Source: Microbacterium hydrocarbonoxydans (GTDB lineage Bacteria; Actinomycetota; Actinomycetes; Actinomycetales; Microbacteriaceae). Taken from it: a DNA stretch of 64,000 nucleotides. Position numbers and translations under genes: made by a program. The DNA lies in contig NZ_JAAKXW010000005.1 of the NCBI RefSeq assembly GCF_011752045.1, forward strand, positions 454,536 to 518,535. Reading direction: 5' to 3'. This document shows positions 44,575 through 53,087 of the stretch, one piece after another (within the stretch, counting starts at the first letter, position 1; each line of letters starts with the position of its first letter). The notes beneath the pieces are model-generated. The model did no database searches. It was not told the DNA's origin and saw nothing but the letters and a program-made list of their open reading frames with translations.

Positions 44575-45639
44575 ATGGCGATCGTCACCCTCACCGGCGT
44601 CTCGAAGGCGTACCCGTCGCGCACCCCCGGTGCCGGAGACGTGGTCGCCGTCGACGACGTGACCCTCTCGATCGAGAAGGGCGACGTGTTCGGCATCATC
44701 GGCTACTCGGGCGCCGGCAAGTCCACTCTCGTGCGCCTGATCAACGCGCTGGAGCCGGCCACGGGCGGCACGATCACGGTCGACGGCGTCGACATCACCG
44801 CTCTCTCAGAGCGCGAGCTGCGCCGGGTGCGCAGCGGCATCGGCATGATCTTCCAGCAGTTCAATCTCTTCGCGTCCCGCAGCGTCAAGGCCAACATCGC
44901 CTATCCGCTCAAGCTGGCAGGCTGGGCGAAGGCCGACATCGACGCCCGCGTCGCCGAGCTCCTCGAGTTCGTCGGCCTGTCGGACAAGGCCAAGGCCTAC
45001 CCGGAGCAGCTCTCCGGCGGGCAGAAGCAGCGCGTCGGCATCGCCCGCGCGCTCGCCACCGGGCCGGCGATCCTCCTGGCCGACGAGGCGACCAGCGCGC
45101 TCGACCCGCAGACCACGCACGAGGTGCTGGACCTCCTCAAGCGGGTGAACGAGGAGCAGGGCGTCACCATCGTCGTCATCACGCACGAGATGGACGTCAT
45201 CCAGACCATCGCCACCAAGGTGGCGGTGATGGACCGCGGCCGCGTGATCGAGCAGGGGGACGTCTTCGACGTCTTCTCGGCCCCGCAGAACCCCGCCTCG
45301 CAGCGCTTCGTCGGGACCGTCGTGAAGGGCATCCCTTCGCCCAGCGAGGTCGCCGTCCTCCGGGAGCGGCACCGAGGGCGCCTGGTCACCTTCTCGTTCC
45401 GGGACGGCGACTCGTCGCAGGCCCAGGTGTTCCTCGATCTCGCGGCCGCCGGTCTCGACTTCGAGCTCGTGTACGGCGGCATCAACGACATCCGCGGCCG
45501 TGCCTTCGGACACCTCACCCTCGCGATCCGAGGCGAGGACGCGGCGATCGACCGGGCGCTCGCCCCCATCGGCGAACGCGTGGAGGTCACCGAGATCGCC
45601 GGCGAAGTCGCCGGCGCCGCCGGAGAGGAGGTCCGCTGA
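44575..45639 (+). CDS. metN: Methionine ABC transporter ATP-binding protein
   Basis: 354-aa ATPase of the methionine importer. Walker A is GYSGAGKST near residue 43, with EPATGGTITVDG after it, FQQFNLFASRSVKANI, the signature LSGGQKQRVGIARAL near 145 and ILLADEATSALD. The C-terminal NIL (ACT-like) domain, about 270-350 (FSFRDGDSSQAQVFLDLAAAGLDFELVYGGI), binds methionine and inhibits transport. It overlaps metI by one base (stop A / start A). Confidence 0.95.
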   Translation: MAIVTLTGVSKAYPSRTPGAGDVVAVDDVTLSIEKGDVFGIIGYSGAGKSTLVRLINALEPATGGTITVDGVDITALSERELRRVRSGIGMIFQQFNLFASRSVKANIAYPLKLAGWAKADIDARVAELLEFVGLSDKAKAYPEQLSGGQKQRVGIARALATGPAILLADEATSALDPQTTHEVLDLLKRVNEEQGVTIVVITHEMDVIQTIATKVAVMDRGRVIEQGDVFDVFSAPQNPASQRFVGTVVKGIPSPSEVAVLRERHRGRLVTFSFRDGDSSQAQVFLDLAAAGLDFELVYGGINDIRGRAFGHLTLAIRGEDAAIDRALAPIGERVEVTEIAGEVAGAAGEEVR

Positions 45640-46301
45640 TGGATCGTCTGATGGAGCTGTGGCCCGAGTTCTGGGTCGCCGCGCTCGAGACCCTCTACAT
45701 GACATCGATCGCGCTCGTCCTCGGCGGGGTGCTCGGCCTGATCTGGGGCGTCATCCTCTACATCACCCGCAGCGGCGGCATCCTGCCCAACCGCCCGGTG
45801 AACGCCGTGATGAACACGGTCATCAACATCTTCCGCCCCATCCCGTTCGTGATCTTCATCGCGGCAGTGTCGCAGCCCCTCGCCCGGGTCATCATCGGCA
45901 CGGGCATCGGCACGAACGCCGGCGCCTTCGCGATCGGGCTGGCCGCGTCCTTCGCGATCGGCCGCATCGTCGAGCAGCACCTCGTGTCCGTGCCGCCCGG
46001 CGTCATCGAGGCCGCTCGATCGATGGGCGCGGGTCCCTGGCGGATCCTGTTCACCGTGGCGATCCCCGAGGCTCTCGGGCCGCTCATCCTCGGCTACACC
46101 TTCATCATCGTGGCGCTCATCGACATGACGGCGATGGCCGGTCTCATCGGCGGCGGCGGCCTCGGCGCCTTCGCGCAGATCTACGGCTTCCGCCAGTTCG
46201 AGCCCGTGGTGATGTGGGCGGCGATCATCCTCATCGTGGCGTTCGTGCACCTCGTGCAGCTGCTCGGCAACCGCCTGGCGCGGAAGGTCATGCGCCGCTG
46301 A
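45639..46301 (+). CDS. metI: Methionine ABC transporter permease
   Basis: 220-aa integral membrane permease with about five helices, the usual MetI size. The BPD_transp_1 EAA loop reads GVIEAARSMGAGPWRILFTVAIPEALGPLI near residue 120, which docks to MetN. It overlaps metN. A bidirectional hairpin ends the operon at 46309-46338. Confidence 0.95.
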   Translation: MDRLMELWPEFWVAALETLYMTSIALVLGGVLGLIWGVILYITRSGGILPNRPVNAVMNTVINIFRPIPFVIFIAAVSQPLARVIIGTGIGTNAGAFAIGLAASFAIGRIVEQHLVSVPPGVIEAARSMGAGPWRILFTVAIPEALGPLILGYTFIIVALIDMTAMAGLIGGGGLGAFAQIYGFRQFEPVVMWAAIILIVAFVHLVQLLGNRLARKVMRR

Positions 46302-46308
46302 CGACGCA

Positions 46309-46338
46309 GACGGCCGCCCCGATGCCAGGGCGGCCGTC
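46309..46338. terminator. Bidirectional terminator hairpin
   Basis: GACGGCCGCCC and its exact complement with an 8-base loop, in the short space between the convergent metI and epoxide hydrolase genes. Confidence 0.7.
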
Positions 46339-46347
46339 GCGCACGTC

Positions 46348-47529
46348 TCAGCGCAGCGGAGCGAAGAACTCGCGCAGGTCCGCGACGAGGATGTCGGGCA
46401 CCTCCATCGCCGCGAAGTGCCCGCCCACCTCGTGCTCCTTCCAGAACACGATCCGGTCGTTGTCCCGCTCGGCGAACGGCCGGATCGAGTGGAAGTCGTT
46501 CTTGAAGACGGAGACTCCGGTGGGCGTGTGGTTGACGCGCTCAGAGACGCCCTCGCCGGCGTTGAAGCGCGCATCCTCCTTGTACTGCCTTGCAGAAGAC
46601 CCGGCCGTGTTCGTGAACCAGTACAGTGACACGTGGGTGAGGATCTGGTCCCGCGTGAGAGCGGTCGGACGATCGAAGGTCGCCATGAGCTCGTTCCAGG
46701 CGAGCTGGCCGACCGGTGAGTCGGCGAGTGCGTGGGCCAGCGTCTGCGGCCGGGTGGACTGCAGCGTGGCGAACGCCGAGATCTCACCGAAGTCCTTCAG
46801 GATCTCGAGCGCCTCGTAGTCCTTCGGGCCGAGCTTCTCGAACTCCGTGGGGTCGCCGCTGGGGAACGAGAACAGCTGCAGCACGTGCGTGCCGACGAGG
46901 CCCTCGGGCGCGAGGATGCCGAGCTCGCGTCCGACCAGCGATCCGCCGTCGCCGCCGTGGGCACCGTACCGCTCGTATCCGAGGCGCTTCATGAGCGTGT
47001 CCCATGCCGCCGCCACCCGCGCAGAGCCCCAGCCGCTCTCGGTCACCGGAGCGCTGAACGCGTAGCCGGGGACGCTCGGGACGACGACGTGAAATGCATC
47101 CTCGGCTCGTCCGCCGTGCGCGACCGGATCGACGAGCGGCGCGATCATGTCGGCGAACTCGGCGAACGAGCCCGGCCAGCCGTGCGTCAGCACGATCGGA
47201 AAGGCGCCGGGCTCTGCCGAGCGCACGTGCAGGAAGTGGATGGGCTGTCCATCGACGGTCGTCAGGAACTGCGGGAAGGCCGCGAGTCGAGTTTCGACGG
47301 CACGCCAGTCGAACTCGTGCTGCCAGTACTCCGCCATCGCGCGCACCGCGGTGAGGCTGGCGCCGTATGCGGGGTCGGCGCCGGGCGCCTCCGTCGTGTA
47401 CCGGGTGCGCGCGAGACGGTCGCGGAGGTCGGCCACGTCGGCGTCGGGGATCGCCAGCGTGAACGGAGCGATCCGCTCGTCGGCGAGGGGAGTGGTCTGC
47501 GGGATGCCGTTCGGCTCGTTGTTCGTCAT
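46348..47529 (-). CDS. Epoxide hydrolase (EPHX1 type)
   Basis: 393-aa alpha/beta hydrolase with the N-terminal EHN lid segment (FTLAIPDADVADLRDRLARTRY and WQHEFDWRAVETRLAAFPQF) typical of microsomal-type epoxide hydrolases. The oxyanion motif HGWPGSFAEF is near residue 118. The nucleophile aspartate is in HGGDGGSLVGRELG near 197. Tyrosines that polarise the epoxide and the histidine of GGHFAAMEVPD near 372 complete the site. It opens epoxides to diols; the substrate is unknown. The gene is divergent from a WYL regulator, with a perfect palindrome between them. The ATG at 47529 follows TACCGT by 6 bases. Confidence 0.88.
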   Translation of the reverse strand: MTNNEPNGIPQTTPLADERIAPFTLAIPDADVADLRDRLARTRYTTEAPGADPAYGASLTAVRAMAEYWQHEFDWRAVETRLAAFPQFLTTVDGQPIHFLHVRSAEPGAFPIVLTHGWPGSFAEFADMIAPLVDPVAHGGRAEDAFHVVVPSVPGYAFSAPVTESGWGSARVAAAWDTLMKRLGYERYGAHGGDGGSLVGRELGILAPEGLVGTHVLQLFSFPSGDPTEFEKLGPKDYEALEILKDFGEISAFATLQSTRPQTLAHALADSPVGQLAWNELMATFDRPTALTRDQILTHVSLYWFTNTAGSSARQYKEDARFNAGEGVSERVNHTPTGVSVFKNDFHSIRPFAERDNDRIVFWKEHEVGGHFAAMEVPDILVADLREFFAPLR

Positions 47530-47535
47530 GCCCCT

Positions 47536-47541
47536 ACGGTA
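47536..47541 (-). promoter_or_regulatory. -10 box of the epoxide hydrolase gene
   Basis: TACCGT on the minus strand, 6 bases before the ATG. The palindrome at 47549-47571 covers its -35 region. Confidence 0.5.
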
Positions 47542-47548
47542 GGAATCA

Positions 47549-47571
47549 ATGCGGAAGAATAGCTTCCGCAT
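47549..47571. promoter_or_regulatory. Operator-like palindrome between epoxide hydrolase and WYL regulator
   Basis: ATGCGGAAG, five bases, then CTTCCGCAT: perfect 9-base arms in the 60-base divergent region. It overlaps the -35 of the hydrolase promoter and lies upstream of the regulator's start, a good place for regulation of both genes. Confidence 0.65.
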
Positions 47572-47589
47572 CATGAGAGAGGTTCGGCG

Positions 47590-48573
47590 GTGAATCAGAC
47601 GGCCATGCGCGTGCTCCAGGTGCTCGCGCTGCTCCGGCAGCGGCGGGCGTGGACGGCCGCAGAGCTGGCTCGTCGCACGGCCGTGTCGACGCGGACGATC
47701 CGTGCCGACATCGCCCGGCTTCGCGAACTCGGCTACGTGATCGACGCCACGGCCGGCGCCGCCGGCGGCTACCGCCTCGACCGCGAGACGGATCTGCCAC
47801 CGCTCATGCTGGACGACGACGAGGGCATCGCCGTCGCGATCGCCCTGCATCAGGTGACGACGAACTCGGTCGCGGGGATCGAGGGGAGTGCGGCGCGTGC
47901 GCTCGCCAAACTCGAGAACGTGCTCCCGCCGCCCCTGGCCGCTCAGGTGCGCGCCATGGAGGCCGCGACCGCGCCGCAGACTCGTGATTCCGGCGCCGAT
48001 GTCGAGGCGTCCGTGCTCGCGGCCATCGCCCGCGCCGTTCAGGATGCCGAGTGGCTGCGGTTCGAGTACACGCCGTTCCAGGGCGAGCGCTCATCTCGTC
48101 GTGTGGAGCCGTACCGGCTCGTGAGCTGGGGACGACGCTGGTATCTCGTCGCATTCGACCTCGAGCGCGATGGGTGGCGCAGCTTCCGGGTCGATCGCAT
48201 GGTGCTCCGCCCGCCGACCCGTCGACCGTTCACCCCGCGAGAGCTGCCGGCTGACGATGTGTCCGGCTATGTGCTGCGCGGCGTCGCCTCGGCCGGATGG
48301 AGATTCCGCGCCCGCGTACTGATCCACGCGCCCGCAGATGTCGTGGCAGACAGGATCGACCCGTCGGTCGGCCTCGTCGAGGCTGTCGACGACGAGCGCT
48401 GCATCCTCGCCACCGGAGCGGATCACCCGATGACGGTCGCCGTGCACCTCGCGCTGCTCGACCAGCCGTTCACGGTCGAAGGTCCGCCAGAGCTCCGGGA
48501 GGCGATCAGGACCCTCGCCCGGCGCTATGCCGAGGCGACCGTTGCGGCGGACCAGCCCCTCAGCCCGACGTGA
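47590..48573 (+). CDS. HTH and WYL domain transcriptional regulator
   Basis: 327-aa regulator of the DeoR/YafY-like WYL class. The winged helix (RVLQVLALLRQRRAWTAAELARRTAVSTRTIRADIARLRELGY) is at residues 6-50 and a GGYRLDRET wing follows. The WYL domain spans about 140-215 (EPYRLVSWGRRWYLVAFDLERDGWRSFRVDRM), and a WCX C-terminal extension runs to about 320. WYL domains sense a ligand, often nucleic-acid-derived. It probably controls the divergent epoxide hydrolase through the palindrome at 47549. The GTG at 47590 is the start used; an ATG lies 5 codons downstream. Confidence 0.88.
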   Translation: MNQTAMRVLQVLALLRQRRAWTAAELARRTAVSTRTIRADIARLRELGYVIDATAGAAGGYRLDRETDLPPLMLDDDEGIAVAIALHQVTTNSVAGIEGSAARALAKLENVLPPPLAAQVRAMEAATAPQTRDSGADVEASVLAAIARAVQDAEWLRFEYTPFQGERSSRRVEPYRLVSWGRRWYLVAFDLERDGWRSFRVDRMVLRPPTRRPFTPRELPADDVSGYVLRGVASAGWRFRARVLIHAPADVVADRIDPSVGLVEAVDDERCILATGADHPMTVAVHLALLDQPFTVEGPPELREAIRTLARRYAEATVAADQPLSPT

Positions 48574-49627
48574 ACTCGAGCACCGGCTCGACGCCGAGGA
48601 AGGCGCCGCATCGTTCCGCGGCATCCTCGATCTCGGCGCGCTCGCGGCCATCGAGCCGGCGGTAGGGCGACACCGTGAAGACCGCCTTCGCGGCGCTCAC
48701 GCTGCGCCGCATGCCGGCGACGATCTGCCCGTCGCAGAGCACCATGCCCATCGACGATTCACGCGCCCTGGGCACGACTCCCTCCGCGTCCAGCACCCAG
48801 CGCGAGTCCTGATATCCGCGGTACATCTCATCCAGGATCTGCAGCAGATGCGCGGGGCTGCGACCCGAGAACGGTGCGCTCCCCGGAACGTGCCAGTAGG
48901 TGCGCTCCTCATGCTCGAAGCACTCCAGCCGCTCCGAGACGGCCGAGATCGCGCGCCGCGCATCCGTCACGGTGAGGGTCGCCCAGTACGCGAGATCGCG
49001 ATCGGTGGCCGGGCCGTGCGACGCGAGGTAGCCGAACGCCAGGCGGGCGAGCGCGTCGTCGCGGTCCACCGCCTCGCCCGCCGGCACCCGATCGTCCATC
49101 AGGGCATAGGTGTGCTGACCGTCGCGGGGCGCGCCGCTGATGATCATGCGGTGCAGCTCGAGCCTGCCCAGCAGCAGCGTCAGCTGCGAGGAGGGCAGCT
49201 CCAGCCCGCCCTCCGCGAGGGCGACGGCGATCTCGGCGCGGGTGAGACCGGGAGTGCCCGCGACGGCCTTCCCGATCGCATCGATGAGGTCGGTCATCCG
49301 GTCGGCCGACGGCTGCAGCTGCTGGTCGAAGACGGGCAGCACCCGCGGGGCGGTGAGAGCGATCAGCCAGCGGACGTCGTCGGCGTGCACGTAGTGCCAC
49401 GTGGGGCGCAGCACGTGAGTGCGCACGACACGTCCGTCCGCCAGGGCCTTCCCCAGGTCACCCTGGTCTGGCGAGGTCGTGCGGGCCGCGACGGCCCATG
49501 CCGACTGGGCAGGGTTCTCGGCCTGCACGGCGAGCATGGTCCGCACCGCCGTCTCGGCGTCTGCGGCCGGCGCCTCGAGGAGCTGGGAGCGGAGGCGCCA
49601 GCGGGCGATGTCGCGGAGCGCCGTCAC
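48560..49627 (-). CDS. Winged-helix DNA-binding (AlkZ/HTH_42-like) protein
   Basis: 355-aa protein of the HTH_42 superfamily, related to the DNA glycosylases AlkZ/AlkX and YcaQ. It starts ALRDIARWRLRSQLL and has MLAVQAENPAQSAWAVAART near residue 30, RTHVLRPTWHYVHADDVRWLIALT near 66 and the C-terminal RARESSMGMVLCDGQIVAGMRR. Related enzymes excise bulky or crosslinked bases, but this branch is uncharacterised. The AlkZ QxQ catalytic motif may correspond to the QAENPAQ stretch, which I cannot verify. The GTG overlaps the pseudouridine-synthase stop in GTGA. Its 3' end overlaps the WYL gene by 14 bases. Confidence 0.78.
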   Translation of the reverse strand: MTALRDIARWRLRSQLLEAPAADAETAVRTMLAVQAENPAQSAWAVAARTTSPDQGDLGKALADGRVVRTHVLRPTWHYVHADDVRWLIALTAPRVLPVFDQQLQPSADRMTDLIDAIGKAVAGTPGLTRAEIAVALAEGGLELPSSQLTLLLGRLELHRMIISGAPRDGQHTYALMDDRVPAGEAVDRDDALARLAFGYLASHGPATDRDLAYWATLTVTDARRAISAVSERLECFEHEERTYWHVPGSAPFSGRSPAHLLQILDEMYRGYQDSRWVLDAEGVVPRARESSMGMVLCDGQIVAGMRRSVSAAKAVFTVSPYRRLDGRERAEIEDAAERCGAFLGVEPVLEFTSG

Positions 49628-50544
49628 GCCGGGGCCTCCTGCAGGCGGCGCCGGGTCGTGAACGCGCGCGCCTCGCCGCTCAGCGGATCGGCGAAGCGCA
49701 GCTCCCTGGCCAGCAGCTGGAGCGGCTTCGCGAAGTCGTCGGGCGTCTCCGGCAGCAGGACCGGGTAGAACCCGTCGTTCAGGATGCCGAGGCCGAGAGC
49801 GGCGAGATGGACCCGCAGCTGATGCATCTTGCCGCTGTGCGGTCGCAGCAGCGTGTGCACGACGCGGTGGTCCGCATCCAGGATCTCGATGAGGGTCTCG
49901 GAGTTCGGCTCCCGTTCGTCGTCGACCCGCACGCACACCTCACCCCGGTTCTTGACGATGTGGTTGCGGTAGACGAGAGGAAAGCGGGAAGGATCCCAGC
50001 CGGCGGGACGGGGCGAGACCGCCTCGTACACCTTCTGCACCTCGCGGTTCTCGAACAGCAGCTGGTAGGCGCCGCGGGTCTCCGGCCGGGTCGAGAACAT
50101 CAGCAGGCCCGCCGTCGCCCTGTCGAGGCGGTGGATGGGGGTGAGCTCCGGGATGCCGAGCAGGTTGCGCAGCCGCACGAGGGCGGAGTTCTGCAGGAAC
50201 TTGCCTCCCGGCGTCGTGGGCAGGAAATGCGGCTTGTCCACGACGACGAGGTCGTCGTCCTGATGCAGCAGCTCGACGTCGAAAGGGATCTCCCGCTCGA
50301 TGGGCGGCTCCCGGTAATACCAGACGAACTCCTCGGCCCCGAGTGGAGTGTCCCTGGTGAGGGCGCTGCCGTCGCGGGCGACGATCTCGCCGCGGTCGAA
50401 GCGGACCAGCAGCCGTTCCGGCTCGAGATGGAAGAACCGCTCCACCATGTACGCGGCGACGGTCGGCCATTCACCATGCAGCGGCACGTGCAGGCGGGTC
50501 GCTCCGACGCCGTCGCGCACCGGGAGGGGGGAGGGCATGCCCAT
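49624..50544 (-). CDS. RluA-family pseudouridine synthase
   Basis: 306-aa RNA pseudouridine synthase. The catalytic aspartate is in the family motif HRLDRATAGLLMFS near residue 127. LLHQDDDLVVVDKPHFLPTTP near 80 is the usual upstream strand, and HTLLRPHSGKMHQLRVHLAALG near 238 the usual later motif. The first 75 residues form an N-terminal extension that includes EWPTVAAYMVERFFHL. It isomerises uridines in rRNA or tRNA; the target site is not clear. The ATG at 50544 lies 7 bases after TAGGCT. It is translationally coupled to the AlkZ-like gene. Confidence 0.88.
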   Translation of the reverse strand: MGMPSPLPVRDGVGATRLHVPLHGEWPTVAAYMVERFFHLEPERLLVRFDRGEIVARDGSALTRDTPLGAEEFVWYYREPPIEREIPFDVELLHQDDDLVVVDKPHFLPTTPGGKFLQNSALVRLRNLLGIPELTPIHRLDRATAGLLMFSTRPETRGAYQLLFENREVQKVYEAVSPRPAGWDPSRFPLVYRNHIVKNRGEVCVRVDDEREPNSETLIEILDADHRVVHTLLRPHSGKMHQLRVHLAALGLGILNDGFYPVLLPETPDDFAKPLQLLARELRFADPLSGEARAFTTRRRLQEAPA

Positions 50545-50551
50545 TCCAGCT

Positions 50552-50557
50552 AGCCTA
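50552..50557 (-). promoter_or_regulatory. -10 box of the pseudouridine synthase gene
   Basis: TAGGCT on the minus strand, 7 bases before the ATG, overlapping the stop of the upstream regulator gene (its stop is at 50555). Confidence 0.45.
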
Positions 50558-51490
50558 CGCGGCCCGCGTGAATCGGGAGCGGTACTGCTGCGGTGCGATT
50601 CCGAGTCGCTCGCGGAAGTGCTTGCGCAGCGCCGCCGCGGTCGCGAACCCCGCGCGCGCCGCCACGTCGTCGACGAGGAGGTCGGTGGTCTCGAGCAGCT
50701 CCCTGGCGCGGTCGACCCGAGCATCGGCGAACCAGTCGCCCACGGTCCGCCCGGTCTCCGCACGGAAGCGCCGGGTGAGGGTGCGCACGCTCATCCCGAA
50801 GCGCTCGGCGACGGAGGCCAGCGACAGCGGTTCGTCGACGTGCGCGAGCAGCCAGCTCTGGATGTCGCTCGCGGAACCGGGGGCTGAGGATGCGACGGCC
50901 GGCCGGGCGACGAACTGGCGCTGCCCGCCTCCCCGGTGGGGCGCGGCCAGGGTGATCCGCGAGACCCCGGCCGCGACCGCGGTGCCGTGGTCGTGCGCGA
51001 TGAGGTGCATGGTGGCGTCGACCGCGGCGGACGCGCCGGCGGCGGTCAGCACCGACCCTGTGTCGACGAAGAGCTCATCCGGCCGCAGGCGCACGCGCGG
51101 GAACCGCCTCTCGAACGCGTCGGAGGCGCACCAGTGGGTCGTCGCCTCCCTGCCGTCGAGGAGACCGGATGCCGCGACAGTGAAGGCTCCGGTGCAGTAG
51201 CTGACGATGCGCCGGTCGGCGTACGCGTGGAGTCCGATGGGATCCCCGGACGTCTCGGCGCCGCTCCACGGCGGCACGATGATCGTGTCGGCGATGTCCA
51301 GCGCCCTCCTGTCCGACATGGGCGTCACGGAGAAGTCGGCGTCTGTGGGCACCGGCTCGCCGTCGAGGGAGCAGGTCGTGACGGAGTAGAGCGGCGTCCC
51401 GTCGCGGAAGGCGGCCCGGAAGAAGCGCGCGGGCACTCCGAGCTCGTACGGGTAGACCCCGGGGAGGGCGACGACGACGACACGATGCAT
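50555..51490 (-). CDS. GlxA-type regulator (DJ-1/PfpI + AraC helix-turn-helix)
   Basis: 311-aa transcriptional regulator. The N-terminal DJ-1/PfpI-like domain (VVVVALPGVYPYELGVPARFF) has the cysteine elbow in VSYCTGAFTVAASGLLDGREATTHW near residue 97, typical of GlxA/FtrA regulators. The C-terminal AraC domain (about 205-305) has two helix-turn-helix motifs (PLSLASVAERFGMSVRTLTRRFRAETG and VDDVAARAGFATAAALRKHFRERLG). The start is the ATG at 51490, since the 10 residues before it do not match the fold. It is divergent from an MDR oxidoreductase, its likely target. Confidence 0.88.
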   Translation of the reverse strand: MHRVVVVALPGVYPYELGVPARFFRAAFRDGTPLYSVTTCSLDGEPVPTDADFSVTPMSDRRALDIADTIIVPPWSGAETSGDPIGLHAYADRRIVSYCTGAFTVAASGLLDGREATTHWCASDAFERRFPRVRLRPDELFVDTGSVLTAAGASAAVDATMHLIAHDHGTAVAAGVSRITLAAPHRGGGQRQFVARPAVASSAPGSASDIQSWLLAHVDEPLSLASVAERFGMSVRTLTRRFRAETGRTVGDWFADARVDRARELLETTDLLVDDVAARAGFATAAALRKHFRERLGIAPQQYRSRFTRAA

Positions 51491-51496
51491 GGCCAC

Positions 51497-51502
51497 ATCA
51501 TG
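51497..51502 (-). promoter_or_regulatory. Possible -10 box of the GlxA-type gene
   Basis: CATGAT on the minus strand, 6 bases before the ATG at 51490. It matches the leaderless spacing seen elsewhere, but the hexamer is a poor match. Confidence 0.3.
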
Positions 51503-51597
51503 ACATATGTTGTCTTTCAAGCCACTTTTCGTGCGGGCGACCGTGGATCAGGCTGGATGTCGCGGTCGGAGCGACCGCAGGAACGAAAGGCGAACAG

Positions 51598-52539
51598 GTG
51601 CGTTCAGCGAAGTACTCCGGACCGGGAAGCGCGGCCGAGGTCATCTCCATCTCCGAGGTCGAGATCCCGGTCGCCGGGCCGGGCGAGGTCCTCGTGAAGG
51701 TGGGGGCCGTGGGGCTCAACCCCGTGGACGTGAAGATCCGCGCGGCCGCGACGGACTTCGGGCCGATCCGGTACACCGACCATCCGGGATGGGACGTCGC
51801 GGGGGTCGTGTCGGATGTCGGCGACGACGCGGGGGAGTGGGCGCCGGGCGACCGCGTCTTCGCCCTCGCTGCCTTCCCCGACGCCGCGCACACTCTCGCG
51901 GAGTACGCCGTCGTGCGGGCTCGCGATCTGGCCGCCGCGCCGGCGAGCTGGAGCATCGCGCAGGCGGGTGCCGCGCCGCTCGCCGCGCTGACGGCGTGGC
52001 AGGCGCTCGACGTCGCCGAGGTCCGCAGCGGGCAGCGCGTTCTCGTGCTCGGAGGCGCGGGCGGAGTGGGGCACCTGGCCGTTCAGCTGGCGAAGGCGCG
52101 GGGTGCCGAGGTGATCGCCACGGCGCGCCCCGGCAAGCAGGAGCTGCTGCGGAGCTGGGGCGCGGACACCGTGATCGATTACCGCGACGAGGCGGCGCTC
52201 GCCGGGATCGAGCGGGTCGACGCGGTCCTCATCACGGTCGACGACACCCTGCCGCCGCGGGGCGCGGTCGCCGACGGCACCGCGGTGGTCACCATCACCG
52301 GTCTCGCCGACGCCCAGAGGGCGCAGCTGGCCGGCTGGGGAGCCGACCCCGTGACGAGGATCCTCGTCGCGGCGAACGGCGCGCAGCTGACGGAGATCGC
52401 CGCTCTCGCCGACGCGGGGGAGCTGACCGTCCATCTCGACGCGGAGTACGGGCTCGACGATCTGGTCGCCGCCCACGAGCGCGTGGAGACGGGAAGGGTC
52501 ACCGGCAAGGTCGCCGTGATCGTCGACGCGGACGTCTGA
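51598..52539 (+). CDS. NADP-dependent MDR oxidoreductase
   Basis: 313-aa zinc-free MDR reductase with the GroES-like domain (VGAVGLNPVDVKIRAAATDFG) and the cofactor loop LGGAGGVGHLAVQLAKARGAEVIATAR near residue 151. It is a paralogue of the protein at 3481. The GTG start at 51598 is used. It lies divergent from the GlxA-type regulator and convergent with the marR gene, with a shared strong terminator. The substrate is unknown; quinones or enals are usual. Confidence 0.82.
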   Translation: MRSAKYSGPGSAAEVISISEVEIPVAGPGEVLVKVGAVGLNPVDVKIRAAATDFGPIRYTDHPGWDVAGVVSDVGDDAGEWAPGDRVFALAAFPDAAHTLAEYAVVRARDLAAAPASWSIAQAGAAPLAALTAWQALDVAEVRSGQRVLVLGGAGGVGHLAVQLAKARGAEVIATARPGKQELLRSWGADTVIDYRDEAALAGIERVDAVLITVDDTLPPRGAVADGTAVVTITGLADAQRAQLAGWGADPVTRILVAANGAQLTEIAALADAGELTVHLDAEYGLDDLVAAHERVETGRVTGKVAVIVDADV

Positions 52540-52549
52540 GGCCGGCGTG

Positions 52550-52587
52550 CGCCTGACCCGGGCCTGGCGCCCGGCCCGGGTCAGGCG
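52550..52587. terminator. Bidirectional terminator between oxidoreductase and marR genes
   Basis: CGCCTGACCCGGGC and its exact complement (14-base stem) with a 10-base loop, starting 10 bases after the oxidoreductase stop and overlapping the marR stop on the other strand. Confidence 0.75.
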
Positions 52588-53075
52588 TCGAAGCTGAGGC
52601 TCAGCTTGCGCAGCAGGCCGGCGAGCCGGTCCCGGTCGGCGCGGGACAGGCCCTGCAGCAGATCGGCCTCGACGTCGACGAGGCGCGTGATCGCGGCGTC
52701 CACCCGGATCCGGCCGTCGTCGGTGAGGGTCACCAGGACGCTGCGGCCGTCGTCGGGGTCGGCCTCGCGGCGCACGAAGCGGCGCCCGACGAGACGGTCG
52801 ATGCGGTTCGTCATCGTGCCGCTGGAGACGAGGGTCTGCTGGAGCAGCTGCTTGGGGGAGAGCTGGAACGGGGCCCCGGCGCGGCGGAGCGCGGAGAGCA
52901 CGTCCCACTCCCACGGTTCCAGGTCGCTGCGACGGAAGACGTCGCGACGGGCGCGGTCGAGGAGGCGCGTCAGCCGGTCCATCCGCGACAGCACCTCGAG
53001 GGGCGAGAAGTCGAGATCGGGCCGCTGGGTGTTCCACGCGCCGACGATCCGGTCGACCTCATCCGCCTCGCTCAT
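52581..53075 (-). CDS. MarR family transcriptional regulator
   Basis: 164-aa winged-helix regulator. The DNA-binding core reads LSPKQLLQQTLVSSGTMTNRIDRLVGRRFVRREADPDDGRSVLVTLTDDGR, with the wing in the DPDDGRS turn, at about residues 75-128. Flanking helices (LTRLLDRARRDVFRRSD) form the dimer interface. Its ligand and targets are unknown. GATAAT lies 6 bases before the ATG, so it has its own leaderless promoter although the upstream GNAT gene is only 7 bases away. Confidence 0.87.
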   Translation of the reverse strand: MSEADEVDRIVGAWNTQRPDLDFSPLEVLSRMDRLTRLLDRARRDVFRRSDLEPWEWDVLSALRRAGAPFQLSPKQLLQQTLVSSGTMTNRIDRLVGRRFVRREADPDDGRSVLVTLTDDGRIRVDAAITRLVDVEADLLQGLSRADRDRLAGLLRKLSLSFDA

Positions 53076-53081
53076 CCGTCC

Positions 53082-53087
53082 ATTATC
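53082..53087 (-). promoter_or_regulatory. -10 box of the MarR gene
   Basis: GATAAT on the minus strand, 6 bases before the ATG, overlapping the GNAT stop. Confidence 0.5.
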
